In this document: positions 8,695 to 17,384 of the stretch, piece by piece
Numbering within the stretch: the first letter of the stretch is position 1
Layout of the letters: every line of letters starts with the position of its first letter
Assembly (NCBI GenBank): GCA_026391455.1
Contig: JAPLEH010000017.1
Location: 56,258-120,257 of the forward strand
Length of the DNA: 64,000 bases
From: Bacteroidota bacterium
GTDB taxonomy: Bacteria; Bacteroidota; Bacteroidia; Chitinophagales; Chitinophagaceae
Direction: 5' to 3'
Position numbers and translations under genes: made by a program
The notes under the pieces: model-generated
The model's database searches: none
What the model was told of the DNA's origin: nothing
What the model saw: the letters and a program-made list of their open reading frames with translations, nothing else

Positions 8695-10953
8695 ATGGAG
8701 CTGAAATACTCACAACATATAGCCGGTGAATTGAATCTGTCGTTAAAGCAGATCGGCAGTATTTATGAACTGCATGCAGAAGGATCCACCATACCGTTCA
8801 TTGCCCGTTATCGGAAAGAAGCCACCGGCAACCTCGATGAAGTGGTCATTGGAAATGTGATCGACAAGATCAAATATTTCAACGAACTCGAGAAGAGAAA
8901 GGAAACGGTCCTTAAAACTATTGAAGAGGCAGGAAAGCTCACACCGGAATTAAAAAAGCGGATTGAAGATTGTGTGGTGGCCACGGAGCTCGAGGATATT
9001 TACCTGCCGTATAAACCGAAGCGGAAGACCAAAGCAACTACGGCCATCGAAAAAGGGCTGGAGCCATTGGCGAAAATGCTGTATGACCTGCAACCGGTTA
9101 ACCCGGATGAAGAAGCCGCGAAATTCATAACCGATCAGGTTAAAGATATCGCGGAAGCCCTGCAGGGCGCGAGGGATATCATCGCCGAATGGATCGCTGA
9201 ACATGAACAGGCACGAAATATCATTCGGAAAATATTCACTGAAGAAGCGGTTGTGTCTTCCCGGGTACTCACTACCAAAAAAGAAGAAGCCGATGCGCAG
9301 AAATACCGGGATTATTTTGAATTCAAAGAACCACTGGCACAAAGCCCCTCACACCGTATCCTGGCCATTCGCCGCGGTGAAAAGGAAGGGTTCCTGATCA
9401 TGGATATCAATATTGATAAAGACATGGCTACCGAAGAACTGAAGCGGAAATTCATCACCACTTCCAATGGGGCTTCGGCACAAGTAGCATTGGCCATTGA
9501 AGATTCACTCAGCCGATTGCTGAAACCTTCGATTGAAACGGAGTTCCGGATGCTCAGTAAAACAAAAGCGGATGAAGAAGCTATACGTGTGTTTGCAGAA
9601 AACCTGCGCCAGCTCTTATTGGCTTCCCCACTCGGACAAAAAAGAGTGATGGCCATTGATCCCGGGTATCGTACCGGTTGCAAAGTGGTATGCCTCGATG
9701 AGCATGGAACTTTTCTCAAGTATAACACCATCTTTCCGCATGCACCTCAAAATGATTATAACGGTGCCGTACAAACGATAAAGGAACTGGTAGTCCGGTA
9801 TAATATTGAAGCAATCGGTTATGGCAATGGTACTGCCAGTAAGGAGACGGAACAATTGGTACGTGGTATCGATTTTGGAAGGCCTGTATCCGTATTTATG
9901 GTCAATGAAAGTGGTGCATCCATTTATTCAGCCAGTGAAGCAGCGCGCGATGAATTCCCCGATGAAGATGTAACCGTACGTGGCTCCATCAGTATTGGAA
10001 GACGATTACTCGATCCGCTCAGTGAACTGGTAAAGATCGATGCCAAAAGTATCGGTGTGGGGCAATACCAGCATGATGTGAATCAAAACCGGTTAAAGGA
10101 AGCCCTTGATCAGGTGGTGGAAAGCTGTGTGAACTTTGTTGGGGTGGATGTAAATACAGCAAGTAAACACCTGCTGATGTATGTATCGGGACTAACAGCC
10201 ACTGTAGCCAAGAATATTGTAGAATACCGTACAAAGAATGGCGGATTCAAAACTCGGGATGAACTTAAAAAAGTATCGATGCTCGGCCCGAAAGCCTTTG
10301 AGCAATGCGCTGGCTTTCTCCGAATACCCAATGCCGCCAACCCGCTCGACAATTCTGCGGTACACCCGGAATCCTATCACGTAGTGGAATCAATGGCTGC
10401 AAAAGTAAACAGCACGGTACCAGAACTGATACAAAAAGCAGAGGTACGCAAGCAGATTAAAGCCAGGGAATTTGTAACGGAGACGATCGGACAATTCACC
10501 ATTGAAGACATTTTGAAGGAATTGGAAAAGCCGGGCCGCGATCCGCGCTCACCGATTGAAGAGTTTCGTTTTGCGGAAGGGGTCAGTTCCATGGAAGATC
10601 TTAAACCCGGAATGAAATTACCGGGGATCGTTACCAATATTACCAACTTCGGTGCCTTTGTGGATGTGGGTGTAAAACAGGACGGATTGGTGCATATTTC
10701 GCATATTGCTAACCGTTATGTTGCCGATCCGAATGAAGCGGTCAAACTGGGTCAAAAGGTTATGGCCACGGTACTCGAAGTGGATGTGGCGCGCAAGCGC
10801 ATCTCGCTATCACTCAAAGACGGAAGCCGGATGCCGGAGACAGGTCAACAACGCCCCGATCAGAAAGGACAACGCAACCCCGCCCGTAAACCCGAACCCC
10901 TGAATCCGTTTCAGGCCAAACTGATGGAATTGAAGAAGAACTTTAAGGAATGA
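8695..10953 (+). CDS. tex: Tex family RNA-binding protein (transcription accessory protein)
   Basis: A 752-residue protein with the full Tex architecture: N-terminal Tex helical domain (residues 1-200), YqgF/RNase H-like domain around 320-430 (VMAIDPGYRTGCKV), helix-hairpin-helix segments around 490-560, and a C-terminal S1 RNA-binding domain (GIVTNITNFGAFVDVGVKQDG, about 645-715). Tex binds nucleic acids and is conserved across bacteria; its role in transcription and RNA turnover is only partly understood. A TACATTTG box at 8667-8674 is a plausible -7 promoter element. The lysine-rich tail after S1 is variable. The gene is followed by degenerate repeats before polX. Confidence 0.96.
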   Translation: MELKYSQHIAGELNLSLKQIGSIYELHAEGSTIPFIARYRKEATGNLDEVVIGNVIDKIKYFNELEKRKETVLKTIEEAGKLTPELKKRIEDCVVATELEDIYLPYKPKRKTKATTAIEKGLEPLAKMLYDLQPVNPDEEAAKFITDQVKDIAEALQGARDIIAEWIAEHEQARNIIRKIFTEEAVVSSRVLTTKKEEADAQKYRDYFEFKEPLAQSPSHRILAIRRGEKEGFLIMDINIDKDMATEELKRKFITTSNGASAQVALAIEDSLSRLLKPSIETEFRMLSKTKADEEAIRVFAENLRQLLLASPLGQKRVMAIDPGYRTGCKVVCLDEHGTFLKYNTIFPHAPQNDYNGAVQTIKELVVRYNIEAIGYGNGTASKETEQLVRGIDFGRPVSVFMVNESGASIYSASEAARDEFPDEDVTVRGSISIGRRLLDPLSELVKIDAKSIGVGQYQHDVNQNRLKEALDQVVESCVNFVGVDVNTASKHLLMYVSGLTATVAKNIVEYRTKNGGFKTRDELKKVSMLGPKAFEQCAGFLRIPNAANPLDNSAVHPESYHVVESMAAKVNSTVPELIQKAEVRKQIKAREFVTETIGQFTIEDILKELEKPGRDPRSPIEEFRFAEGVSSMEDLKPGMKLPGIVTNITNFGAFVDVGVKQDGLVHISHIANRYVADPNEAVKLGQKVMATVLEVDVARKRISLSLKDGSRMPETGQQRPDQKGQRNPARKPEPLNPFQAKLMELKKNFKE

Positions 10954-10959
10954 TGAGAA

Positions 10960-11062
10960 AAGTCGGGAAGTCGGGAAGTTGGAAAGACCGGAAGTCGGAA
11001 AGTCGGAAAGTCCGGAAGTCTGAAAGTCCGGGAGACCGAGAGCCCGGAAGACCGAAAGACAG
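10960..11062. repeat. Degenerate short tandem repeat, unit about 9-10 bases (AAGTCGGGA-like)
   Basis: About 100 bases made of drifting copies of a purine-rich word (gtcgggaa, gtcggaaa, gtccggaa, gaccggaa). It lies directly after the tex stop, in the gap before the convergent polX gene. The copies are irregular in length and not separated by unique spacers, so this is not a CRISPR. Confidence 0.7.
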
Positions 11063-11076
11063 TATAGAATTAAAAC

Positions 11077-11207
11077 CCGATAGCTATCGGATTATGAAAG
11101 TAGAAATAATCTAAAATCGTAATTCGAAAATCTAAAATCATACATCAAACATCATATATCGTACAGCGTACATCGTGCATCGTACATCAAACATCGTACA
11201 CCATACC
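11077..11207. repeat. Palindrome CCGATAGCTATCGG and degenerate CATCGTACATC-type repeat
   Basis: A perfect 14-bp palindrome (11077-11090) is followed by AT-rich sequence and then drifting copies of words such as catcaaa, catcgtaca and catcatata (about 11130-11207). Together with the preceding array it fills the whole gap between the ends of tex and polX. The palindrome could act as a terminator stem, but no T run follows. Confidence 0.6.
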
Positions 11208-11213
11208 CCGTCT

Positions 11214-12899
11214 TTATCCAAATTTTTTCTTTCTCGTCTCCGCCAGAAATTCCTCGAACTGTTTCAGGCTGAAGCTGCTCAGGTTATTTACTTTAGTCAG
11301 TCCGCCTTTCTGAGCGGCCAGTACACCGTATTTGATATCATCATAGCCATCGAGGGCGTGTGCGTCGGGGTTGATGGAGATGAGAACACCTTTTTCTATG
11401 GCATAGGAGATCCATTTCCAGTCGATATCCAGCCGGCGGGGATGCGCATTCAATTCGATCACCACATGATTGGCCGCACAGGCCTCAATGATCTTTTTAT
11501 GGTCCAGCGGGTAACCGTTGCGGCTCAGTAAGAGGCGACCGGTGGGGTGCCCGAGAATGCTGGTATAGGGATTTTCAATAGCTGCCAACACCCGTTTCAT
11601 AGCTTTCTCTTCCGGCATTTTCAGGTTGCTGTGTACGGAGGCGATCACCAGATCAAATGTTTGCAATACCCTGTCGGGATAATCGAGGCTGCCATCATTC
11701 AGAATATCACTTTCTACACTTTTGAATATCCGGAAGGGTTTCAGTTTATCATTCAGTTCATCCACATACCGGTGTTGTTCGCGGATGCGATCTTCTTTCA
11801 GTCCATTAGCATAAGAGGCCGTTTGTGAGTGATCCGAAATCACCAGGTATTCCATGCCGCGGCGAATACATTCCATCGCCATTTCTTCAATGGTATTACT
11901 GCCATCACTCCAGTTGCTATGGCTGTGAATGATGGAACGCACATCACCGGATTGAATCAATACCGGCAGGGTATTGGCTTTCGCATCCTGCAGAATGGCT
12001 GCTGTTTCGCGAAGGCAGGCCGGAATAAATGGGATACCAGCTTCTTCAAATACAGCAGCATCATCACCAGCGGCATTATCTGAATAGGTAATAGCAGGGT
12101 ATTGTATATAGAATGCCTCCAGGAATTCATTGCTTCCGGATGTGTCAAACAACAACTGCGCAAGTGAACCCGTGGTGCAATAGAGGCGGAGCTTTAACCC
12201 GTTTTTCAGTTTGTAAAGCAGGCTGACTTCATTTTCTTCCAGCAATTCGGGTGGCTGAGCCGTATTAAATTTCGGTTTTACCTCTTCCGGGCTGGCCGCT
12301 ACGGCAAATTCCATTTCTTCAATGGTCAGCGCCTGCCGGCGATAAGCACCGGTAACATGTACTTTCCCGATTCCAAACAGTTTTTTCAAATAGCCATCCA
12401 CCTGGGGAAAGATAGCATCCAGTTGGGCATAGAGGAAATGGCCCTGGTTGGAAAAATAAAACTCGATGGCTTCCTGTACATTCTGCTGGGTCTTCTGACC
12501 AAATCCTTTATAAAGTGTGAGTCTGTTTTCATTACAGGCATAAAGCAATTCCCCCAGCGATTCGACCTCCATCTCTTTCCAGATGGTATGTATCTTTTTT
12601 GGGCCAATACCTTTTATATTAAGCATCTCGATCACACCCGGAGGGGTGTTTTGAATATATTCATTCAGTATTTCGAGGTGGCCGGTATCCAGCATCTCTA
12701 TCACTTTCTCACCGGTGCTCTGACCAATACCTTTTATGCTGAACAACTTCTCACGTGGAGTATCTTTCAACTGCATCGGAAGTTTTTCGATATTGAAAGC
12801 AGCGATGGAATAGTTTTTTGTCTTAAAAGAATTTTCACCATGTATATCCATCAGTTTGGATAGCAGTGAAAAATTATCGGCTATTGCAGCATTGTCCAT
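11214..12899 (-). CDS. polX: PolX-family protein with degenerate polymerase site and intact PHP phosphoesterase domain
   Basis: A 561-residue protein with the PolX layout: N-terminal helix-hairpin-helix motifs (SIKGIGQST, NIKGIGPKK), a polymerase beta-like palm (about 175-290) and a C-terminal PHP domain (about 320-555). The palm motif that normally carries the catalytic DxD reads TGAYRRQALTIEEMEFAV, so both aspartates are glutamate (E195, E197). The third aspartate position aligns with arginine (R238 in NGLKLRLY). The PHP metal ligands appear intact (H325, H327, D332, then SDHSQ, ASVHS, NPDAHA). It is therefore probably a 3'-5' exonuclease/phosphoesterase in DNA repair rather than a polymerase. 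Non-canonical PolX proteins of this kind are known. Confidence 0.88.
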   Translation of the reverse strand: MDNAAIADNFSLLSKLMDIHGENSFKTKNYSIAAFNIEKLPMQLKDTPREKLFSIKGIGQSTGEKVIEMLDTGHLEILNEYIQNTPPGVIEMLNIKGIGPKKIHTIWKEMEVESLGELLYACNENRLTLYKGFGQKTQQNVQEAIEFYFSNQGHFLYAQLDAIFPQVDGYLKKLFGIGKVHVTGAYRRQALTIEEMEFAVAASPEEVKPKFNTAQPPELLEENEVSLLYKLKNGLKLRLYCTTGSLAQLLFDTSGSNEFLEAFYIQYPAITYSDNAAGDDAAVFEEAGIPFIPACLRETAAILQDAKANTLPVLIQSGDVRSIIHSHSNWSDGSNTIEEMAMECIRRGMEYLVISDHSQTASYANGLKEDRIREQHRYVDELNDKLKPFRIFKSVESDILNDGSLDYPDRVLQTFDLVIASVHSNLKMPEEKAMKRVLAAIENPYTSILGHPTGRLLLSRNGYPLDHKKIIEACAANHVVIELNAHPRRLDIDWKWISYAIEKGVLISINPDAHALDGYDDIKYGVLAAQKGGLTKVNNLSSFSLKQFEEFLAETRKKKFG

Positions 12900-13388
12900 G
12901 GCACTAATTTAGGAAATAATACGAACGCACCACTTTAGAAAGCGGCTATGCTACCTTGTTATAAATAATATGGATCGAAACAATGCATAGCGCAAACGGT
13001 TACGTGTGATCAATCTGCACAACATAAGGTTATATAGCGGGTCTGAAAAGCTAAATGTTAAAGCAATAAAAAAAAATGGTCCGGACTTAATTTTTTTTGT
13101 TGAATATGCCTTTTTTGGAGTTTTCGGGCTGAAAAAGGGGAGAACAGGAAACGTTGAAAAACGACATAAATGTTTGTTTGCCGTGAACGATTTGATACAA
13201 TTAATGCTTTATAAAAAAAGGAAATGAAGGGATGCGACTTGCGAAATGATCATTCGTTGTACAAACAATGCAGCACACTTTAAGTGATTAGATGGTTGAG
13301 TAATCCGGTAAATGAACGGATGCGGCCCGGGAGGGCCATTCGCTGAAACCATTGCCTGGCAAGGCTTTCATAGGAAGGGTTTGAGTAT
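12900..13388. other. Gap of about 490 bases without a convincing gene
   Basis: This AT-rich stretch lies between the polX start and the histone-like unit. A 73-codon GTG-initiated frame (13006-13227) has no recognisable protein features. Two small GC hairpins lie near the right end (13324-13337 with GGCCC/GGGCC arms, and 13354-13365), so a structured RNA is possible but not identified. The part next to 12899 should hold the polX promoter. Confidence 0.4.
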
Positions 13389-13417
13389 AAAAAAAGTCCC
13401 GCATGAAGCGGGACTTT
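13389..13417 (-). terminator. Rho-independent terminator of the mini-histone gene
   Basis: A perfect 10-bp stem (13393-13402 with 13408-13417, five-base loop) is followed on the minus strand by a seven-base T run. It lies 26 bases beyond the stop of the 28-residue gene. Confidence 0.85.
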
Positions 13418-13442
13418 CGTAGTTGCCGAAAAATCGGATAAC

Positions 13443-13529
13443 TTATTTCTTTTTCTTTGCAGCTTTCTTTTTAGGAGCAGCTTTTTTCTTGGGAGCAGCT
13501 TTTTTAGCAGCTTTTTTCTTAGTAGCCAT
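13443..13529 (-). CDS. Tiny lysine/alanine-rich histone H1-like protein (28 aa)
   Basis: A 28-codon frame starts MATKKKAAKKAAPKKK and continues with the same K/A/P pattern to a K4 end. Lysine, alanine, proline and one threonine make up everything after Met. The composition is that of histone H1 C-terminal tails and of bacterial H1-like DNA-binding proteins; binding and compacting DNA is the likely role. It has its own promoter (13572-13602) and terminator (13389-13417), so it is an independent transcription unit rather than chance low complexity. The repeated AAGAAAAAAGCTGCT codons make it prone to length change. It is upstream of neither ribosomal gene, being transcribed away from rpmA on the same strand. 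Confidence 0.75.
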   Translation of the reverse strand: MATKKKAAKKAAPKKKAAPKKKAAKKKK

Positions 13530-13571
13530 TTTGTTTAGAATTTAATGTTAGTAAAAATGGGTTAACAGTAG

Positions 13572-13602
13572 TAAAAATAACAATTATTTTATACTACCCA
13601 AA
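13572..13602 (-). promoter_or_regulatory. Bacteroidota-type promoter of the mini-histone gene
   Basis: On the minus strand TTTG (13599-13602) is separated by exactly 19 bases from TATTTTTA (13572-13579), one base from the TAnnTTTG consensus. Transcription would start near 13566, about 37 bases before the ATG at 13529. Confidence 0.6.
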
Positions 13603-13638
13603 TTTTTTTTCCACAAAGTTCTAAACAGGGGCATTCAG

Positions 13639-13899
13639 TTATGCTTCTGCTGCAGCTACTGATACGATTGTTTTATCATTTTTTGCTTTACGGAATTCAA
13701 CGATTCCATCAGTTAAAGCAAACAATGTAAAGTCTCTTCCGATACCCACATTCTTACCGGGATGATATACAGTACCACGCTGACGAATAATGATGTTGCC
13801 GGATATTGCAGGCTGACCACCAAATATTTTTACACCCAGGCGTTTGCTCTGAGAGTCACGTCCGTTTTTTACACTGCCTTCCCCTTTCTTATGTGCCAT
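13639..13899 (-). CDS. rpmA: 50S ribosomal protein L27
   Basis: An 86-residue L27 starts [16 protein letters not shown], with the conserved N-terminal tail that reaches the peptidyl-transferase centre, and continues [30 protein letters not shown]. There is no N-terminal prepeptide of the kind cleaved in Firmicutes. It follows rplU by 82 bases on the same strand, the standard rplU-rpmA operon. The C-terminus (SVAAAEA) is alanine-rich, as is common in the phylum. Confidence 0.97.
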   Translation of the reverse strand: MAHKKGEGSVKNGRDSQSKRLGVKIFGGQPAISGNIIIRQRGTVYHPGKNVGIGRDFTLFALTDGIVEFRKAKNDKTIVSVAAAEA

Positions 13900-13981
13900 T
13901 TTTTATAAATTTTAAAATAACAAATTCCAAATACCGCGATGAATCAGTTCTTGGGATTTGGGATTTAGTTTTGGAATTTAA

Positions 13982-14281
13982 TTATGCGATGCTGGTAACT
14001 TTAATCTTAGTGTACGCAGTTCTGTGACCTTTCTTTTTGTGAAAGCCCTTTCTTCTTTTTTGTTTATAGGCAATCACGGTGTCACCTTTTACATGATCAA
14101 CGATTTCGGCCTGTACTTTTGTAGTTACGGTGCCACCAACAGACAATTTGCCATCAGCATCCACCAGTAATACTTCCAGGTCTACTTTATCGCCGGCATT
14201 TCCGCTCAGATGGGGTACATATAAGGTCTGATCTTTTTCTACCTTATACTGTTGGCCGGCTACTTTTACTACAGCTATCAT
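13982..14281 (-). CDS. rplU: 50S ribosomal protein L21
   Basis: A protein of about 99 residues starting MIAVVKVAGQQYKVEKDQ, the L21 signature, and ending with the RRKGFHKKKGHRTAYTKIKVTSI rRNA-binding tail. The ATG at 14281 is chosen over an upstream TTG (14287), because L21 proteins begin immediately before VVKVAGQQYKV. It is the first gene of the rplU-rpmA operon, driven by the promoter at 14317-14347, with a small hairpin in its leader (14298-14313) that could be a site for autogenous control. Confidence 0.97.
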   Translation of the reverse strand: MIAVVKVAGQQYKVEKDQTLYVPHLSGNAGDKVDLEVLLVDADGKLSVGGTVTTKVQAEIVDHVKGDTVIAYKQKRRKGFHKKKGHRTAYTKIKVTSIA

Positions 14282-14297
14282 ATACAATAATATTTAG

Positions 14298-14313
14298 CCC
14301 GATAAATTTCGGG
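14298..14313 (-). promoter_or_regulatory. Hairpin in rplU leader
   Basis: CCCGA (14298-14302) pairs with TCGGG (14309-14313) around a six-base loop, just downstream of the predicted start of transcription and 16 bases before the rplU ATG. It is a candidate ribosomal-protein leader element or translational operator; no family assigned. Confidence 0.4.
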
Positions 14314-14316
14314 AGG

Positions 14317-14347
14317 CAAAGGTAAGGGGAAAAGTTGGGTTTACAAA
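14317..14347 (-). promoter_or_regulatory. Promoter of rplU-rpmA
   Basis: On the minus strand TTTG (14344-14347), exactly 19 bases, then TACCTTTG (14317-14324): a full match to the Bacteroidota housekeeping promoter consensus. Confidence 0.8.
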
Positions 14348-14507
14348 TTGGGAAATCAACATTTTGGCCCCTCATTTGACAGTTTTTTGGGGCTAAGTTT
14401 AGCAGCAAATTACCCCTTTTTGCCGGGGCATCCGTTATATTTGTAGCCCCCCGGCCCCCAACTGGCCGGTTTTCAGGCGTTTTTTTTACAGAATTGAACT
14501 TATCAGG

Positions 14508-16016
14508 ATGAAAATCAAGTCCTTTTTAGCCCGACCGTTTGCTTCCTATATATATAAAGGTATCCGAAAGGGAATGGTCACTGCAGTGGCCGATCAGGAG
14601 AATATTCTCAAAAACCTGCTCAAAACCGGCAAAGCCACCGAAATTGGGCAGGATGCCTGGCTGGGTAAGGTGACCGATTATGCCGGATACCGTCAGGCCA
14701 TGCCGATCCGCGACTATGAGCAACTGAAGCCCTGGATTGAAAAAATCAAAGAAGGACGCCACAACGTACTCTGGAAAGGAAAACCCATCTATTTTGCCAA
14801 GACCTCCGGTACTACCAGTGGGGTCAAATATATTCCGATCACGAAGGACTCAATTCCCAATCATATCAATACTGCCCGCAATGCATTACTTTGTTATATG
14901 GCCGAGACCGGCAATACCAAATTTGCAGATGGCAAACTGATCTTTTTGTCCGGCTCCCCCGAACTGGAACGGGTAGGTGGTATTCCAACAGGTCGCTTGA
15001 GTGGTATAGTGAACCATCATGTACCAAAATATCTTCGGACCAACCAGATGCCTTCGTACGAGACCAATTGTATCGATGATTGGGAAACAAAACTGGCCCG
15101 TATCGTGGATGAGACTATTCAACAAAATATGACACTTATTAGTGGTATACCACCATGGATGCAGATGTATTTTGATGAACTGATCAAACGGAGCGGAAAA
15201 AAAGTAGGGGAGTTATTTCCCAACTTCAGTGTAATGGTACAGGGTGGCGTGAATTTTGAACCCTATAAGGCCAAATTGATGGAAAGCATTGGTCGCAAAG
15301 TTGATACGATCGAACTCTTTCCGGCCAGTGAAGGATTCTTTGCCTTTCAGGATTCGCAGGATGCAGAAGGATTATTGCTGAATACAAACAGCGGTATCTT
15401 TTTTGAATTTGTTCCGGCCGGTGAAATTTTTAATGAAAATCCCACCCGGCTTTCTTTGCGTGATGTAAAAGTGGGTGAGAATTATGCTTTGCTCATTACC
15501 AGCAATGCGGGTTTATGGTCATACAATCTCGGTGATACCGTTCGCTTTGTTTCTACCGAGCCTTACCGGTTAGTGGTTACAGGTCGCACCAAACATTTCA
15601 TCTCTGCATTTGGGGAGCATGTAATTGGTGAAGAAGTGGAATATTGTATGCAGCAAGTTGCTATGGAAGAACAGGTGCATGTAACTGAATTTACGGTTGC
15701 ACCTTTTGTAAATAAAGATGCCGGCAAATCTTACCACGAATGGTATGTGGAATTTGAGAACCGCCCTGCCGACCTCGATGCATTTGCCGCAAAACTGGAT
15801 CAGTATCTTCGTAAGAAGAATGTTTATTATGATGATCTGGTAGGAGGAAATATCCTCAGTCCATTGAAAATAATACCCATGCGGAAGAATGGCTTCATTG
15901 ATTATATGCGATCCATTGGTAAACTGGGCGGGCAGAATAAAGTGCCCCGACTCAGCAATGACCGTACTATAGCAGAGCAATTGCACCAGTGGACAGAAGC
16001 CATGGTGGATGCCTGA
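14508..16016 (+). CDS. GH3 auxin-responsive promoter family protein (acyl-adenylate-forming enzyme)
   Basis: A 502-residue protein of the GH3 family in the adenylate-forming superfamily. The ATP/AMP-binding motif is visible as YFAKTSGTTSGVKYIPIT (about residue 93), a second motif as FPASEGFFAFQ (about 270), and the C-terminal YNLGDTVRF and GRTKHFISAFGEHV segments (about 340-370). Plant GH3 enzymes conjugate amino acids to hormones; the bacterial substrate is unknown, and it has been suggested to lie in lipid or acyl-amino-acid chemistry. It is 45 bases from dxr on the same strand and probably cotranscribed. The start MKIKSFLARPFASYIYKG fits bacterial homologues. Confidence 0.9.
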   Translation: MKIKSFLARPFASYIYKGIRKGMVTAVADQENILKNLLKTGKATEIGQDAWLGKVTDYAGYRQAMPIRDYEQLKPWIEKIKEGRHNVLWKGKPIYFAKTSGTTSGVKYIPITKDSIPNHINTARNALLCYMAETGNTKFADGKLIFLSGSPELERVGGIPTGRLSGIVNHHVPKYLRTNQMPSYETNCIDDWETKLARIVDETIQQNMTLISGIPPWMQMYFDELIKRSGKKVGELFPNFSVMVQGGVNFEPYKAKLMESIGRKVDTIELFPASEGFFAFQDSQDAEGLLLNTNSGIFFEFVPAGEIFNENPTRLSLRDVKVGENYALLITSNAGLWSYNLGDTVRFVSTEPYRLVVTGRTKHFISAFGEHVIGEEVEYCMQQVAMEEQVHVTEFTVAPFVNKDAGKSYHEWYVEFENRPADLDAFAAKLDQYLRKKNVYYDDLVGGNILSPLKIIPMRKNGFIDYMRSIGKLGGQNKVPRLSNDRTIAEQLHQWTEAMVDA

Positions 16017-16061
16017 ACATAAACAGTTTGAAAAAGCGCACAGCGCAGATGATATGCACAC

Positions 16062-17231
16062 ATGACGAACGATCAGCCCATAAAAAGAATTGCCATTTTT
16101 GGATCCACCGGATCCATAGGCACGCAGGCATTGGATGTAATTGAAGCCAATCCTGATAAGTTTTCAGCGGAGATACTGACAGCTCAGAGCAATGATGAAT
16201 TGCTGGTGCAACAGGCGCTGAAATTCAATCCGAATATCGTGGTGATCGGCGATGAAAAAAAATACCAGAAAGTAAAAGAAGCACTCTCTTCCACTGATGT
16301 AAAAGTATTCAGCGGTGTAAAAGCACTGGAAGAAGTGGCGGCAATGGATTGCTACGATCTCATGCTGGCAGGCATTGTGGGATATGCCGGGTTGCGGCCC
16401 ACCCTCAAAGCCATTACCAGTGGCAAACCGGTGGCGCTAGCCAATAAAGAAACATTGGTGGTGGCCGGTGATATCATTATGCGGAAAGCAGTGGAATACC
16501 GGGTGCCGGTCATTCCGGTGGACTCTGAACATTCTGCTATCTTTCAATGCCTCGTAGGCGAAACCCGCAACCGGATTGAGAAAGTGATCCTTACTGCATC
16601 GGGCGGCCCTTTTATTGGAAAGAAACCGAATTATCTCGTCAATGTAAAAAGAGAACATGCCCTGCAGCATCCCAACTGGAGCATGGGTGCCAAGATAACG
16701 ATTGATTCCGCCACCCTTATGAACAAAGGCCTGGAAATGATCGAAGCCAAATGGTTGTTCAACCTGAAACCCGAACAGATACAAGTCGTGATTCATCCGC
16801 AGAGTATCATTCACAGCATGGTGCAATTTGAAGACGGCAGTATCAAAGCACAAATGGGATTGCCGGATATGAAATTGCCGATCCAGTATGCTTTGGCCTT
16901 TCCCAAACGTATACCGAATAATTTCCCCCGCTACGATTTTAAGAAAGTGAGTAGCCTCAGTTTTGAGGAACCGGATGTTAAAACATTCAGAAATTTACAA
17001 TTGGCCCAGGATGCTTTGCAGAAGGGAGGGAACCTTCCCTGTGTGATGAATGCGGCCAATGAAATTGCAGTATTTGCCTTCCTGCGCAACCGTATCAACT
17101 TCCTGGATATGACCAATGTGATCGAAAAAACCATGGAAAAAGTGCCTTTTATCGAGCAACCCACACTGGAGGAATATTTTGAAAGCGATGGGGAGGCCCG
17201 TAACTTTGCAGCCGATATAATAAAACTGTAA
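16062..17231 (+). CDS. dxr: 1-deoxy-D-xylulose-5-phosphate reductoisomerase
   Basis: A 389-residue DXR, the second enzyme of the non-mevalonate isoprenoid pathway, making MEP from DXP with NADPH. The NADPH motif is IAIFGSTGSIGTQ near residue 8. The metal and substrate residues lie in VPVDSEHSAIFQ (about 150), TASGGPF (about 180), HPNWSMGAKITIDSATLMNKGLE (about 205-228, shown here only as family landmark) and HPQSIIHSMV (about 245). The enzyme is cytosolic. It sits between the GH3-type gene and rseP; dxr-rseP linkage is common in bacteria. An 11-bp inverted repeat at 17307-17346 lies between dxr and rseP. Confidence 0.97.
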   Translation: MTNDQPIKRIAIFGSTGSIGTQALDVIEANPDKFSAEILTAQSNDELLVQQALKFNPNIVVIGDEKKYQKVKEALSSTDVKVFSGVKALEEVAAMDCYDLMLAGIVGYAGLRPTLKAITSGKPVALANKETLVVAGDIIMRKAVEYRVPVIPVDSEHSAIFQCLVGETRNRIEKVILTASGGPFIGKKPNYLVNVKREHALQHPNWSMGAKITIDSATLMNKGLEMIEAKWLFNLKPEQIQVVIHPQSIIHSMVQFEDGSIKAQMGLPDMKLPIQYALAFPKRIPNNFPRYDFKKVSSLSFEEPDVKTFRNLQLAQDALQKGGNLPCVMNAANEIAVFAFLRNRINFLDMTNVIEKTMEKVPFIEQPTLEEYFESDGEARNFAADIIKL

Positions 17232-17384
17232 AACAACGGATTCAATGGATGATTCCATGCTGTTGCTGATACAGGAAAATAAGAACAATAACACGTAATA
17301 ATCAATTTACCCCAAACAGGAATACGATGATTTCAGTTTGGGGTAATCACTAAAAAATACCGCCTTTGCGGCCTGAATAAAGCT

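Noticed and set aside
10960-11062. RNase P RNA-like GAAAGTCCGGGA string
   Set aside because: The string is one copy of a degenerate tandem repeat; no other RNase P landmarks are near.
10960-11207. CRISPR array
   Set aside because: Repeats are drifting short words without constant repeat length or unique spacers, and no cas genes are present.
13006-13227. 73-codon GTG-started frame
   Set aside because: No conserved motif, signal or membrane segment; lysine/phenylalanine bias reflects AT-rich sequence; no ribosome site or promoter.
17307-17346. Terminator between dxr and rseP
   Set aside because: The 11-bp inverted repeat has an 18-base loop and no T run; it may be a weak processing hairpin, and dxr-rseP could be cotranscribed.
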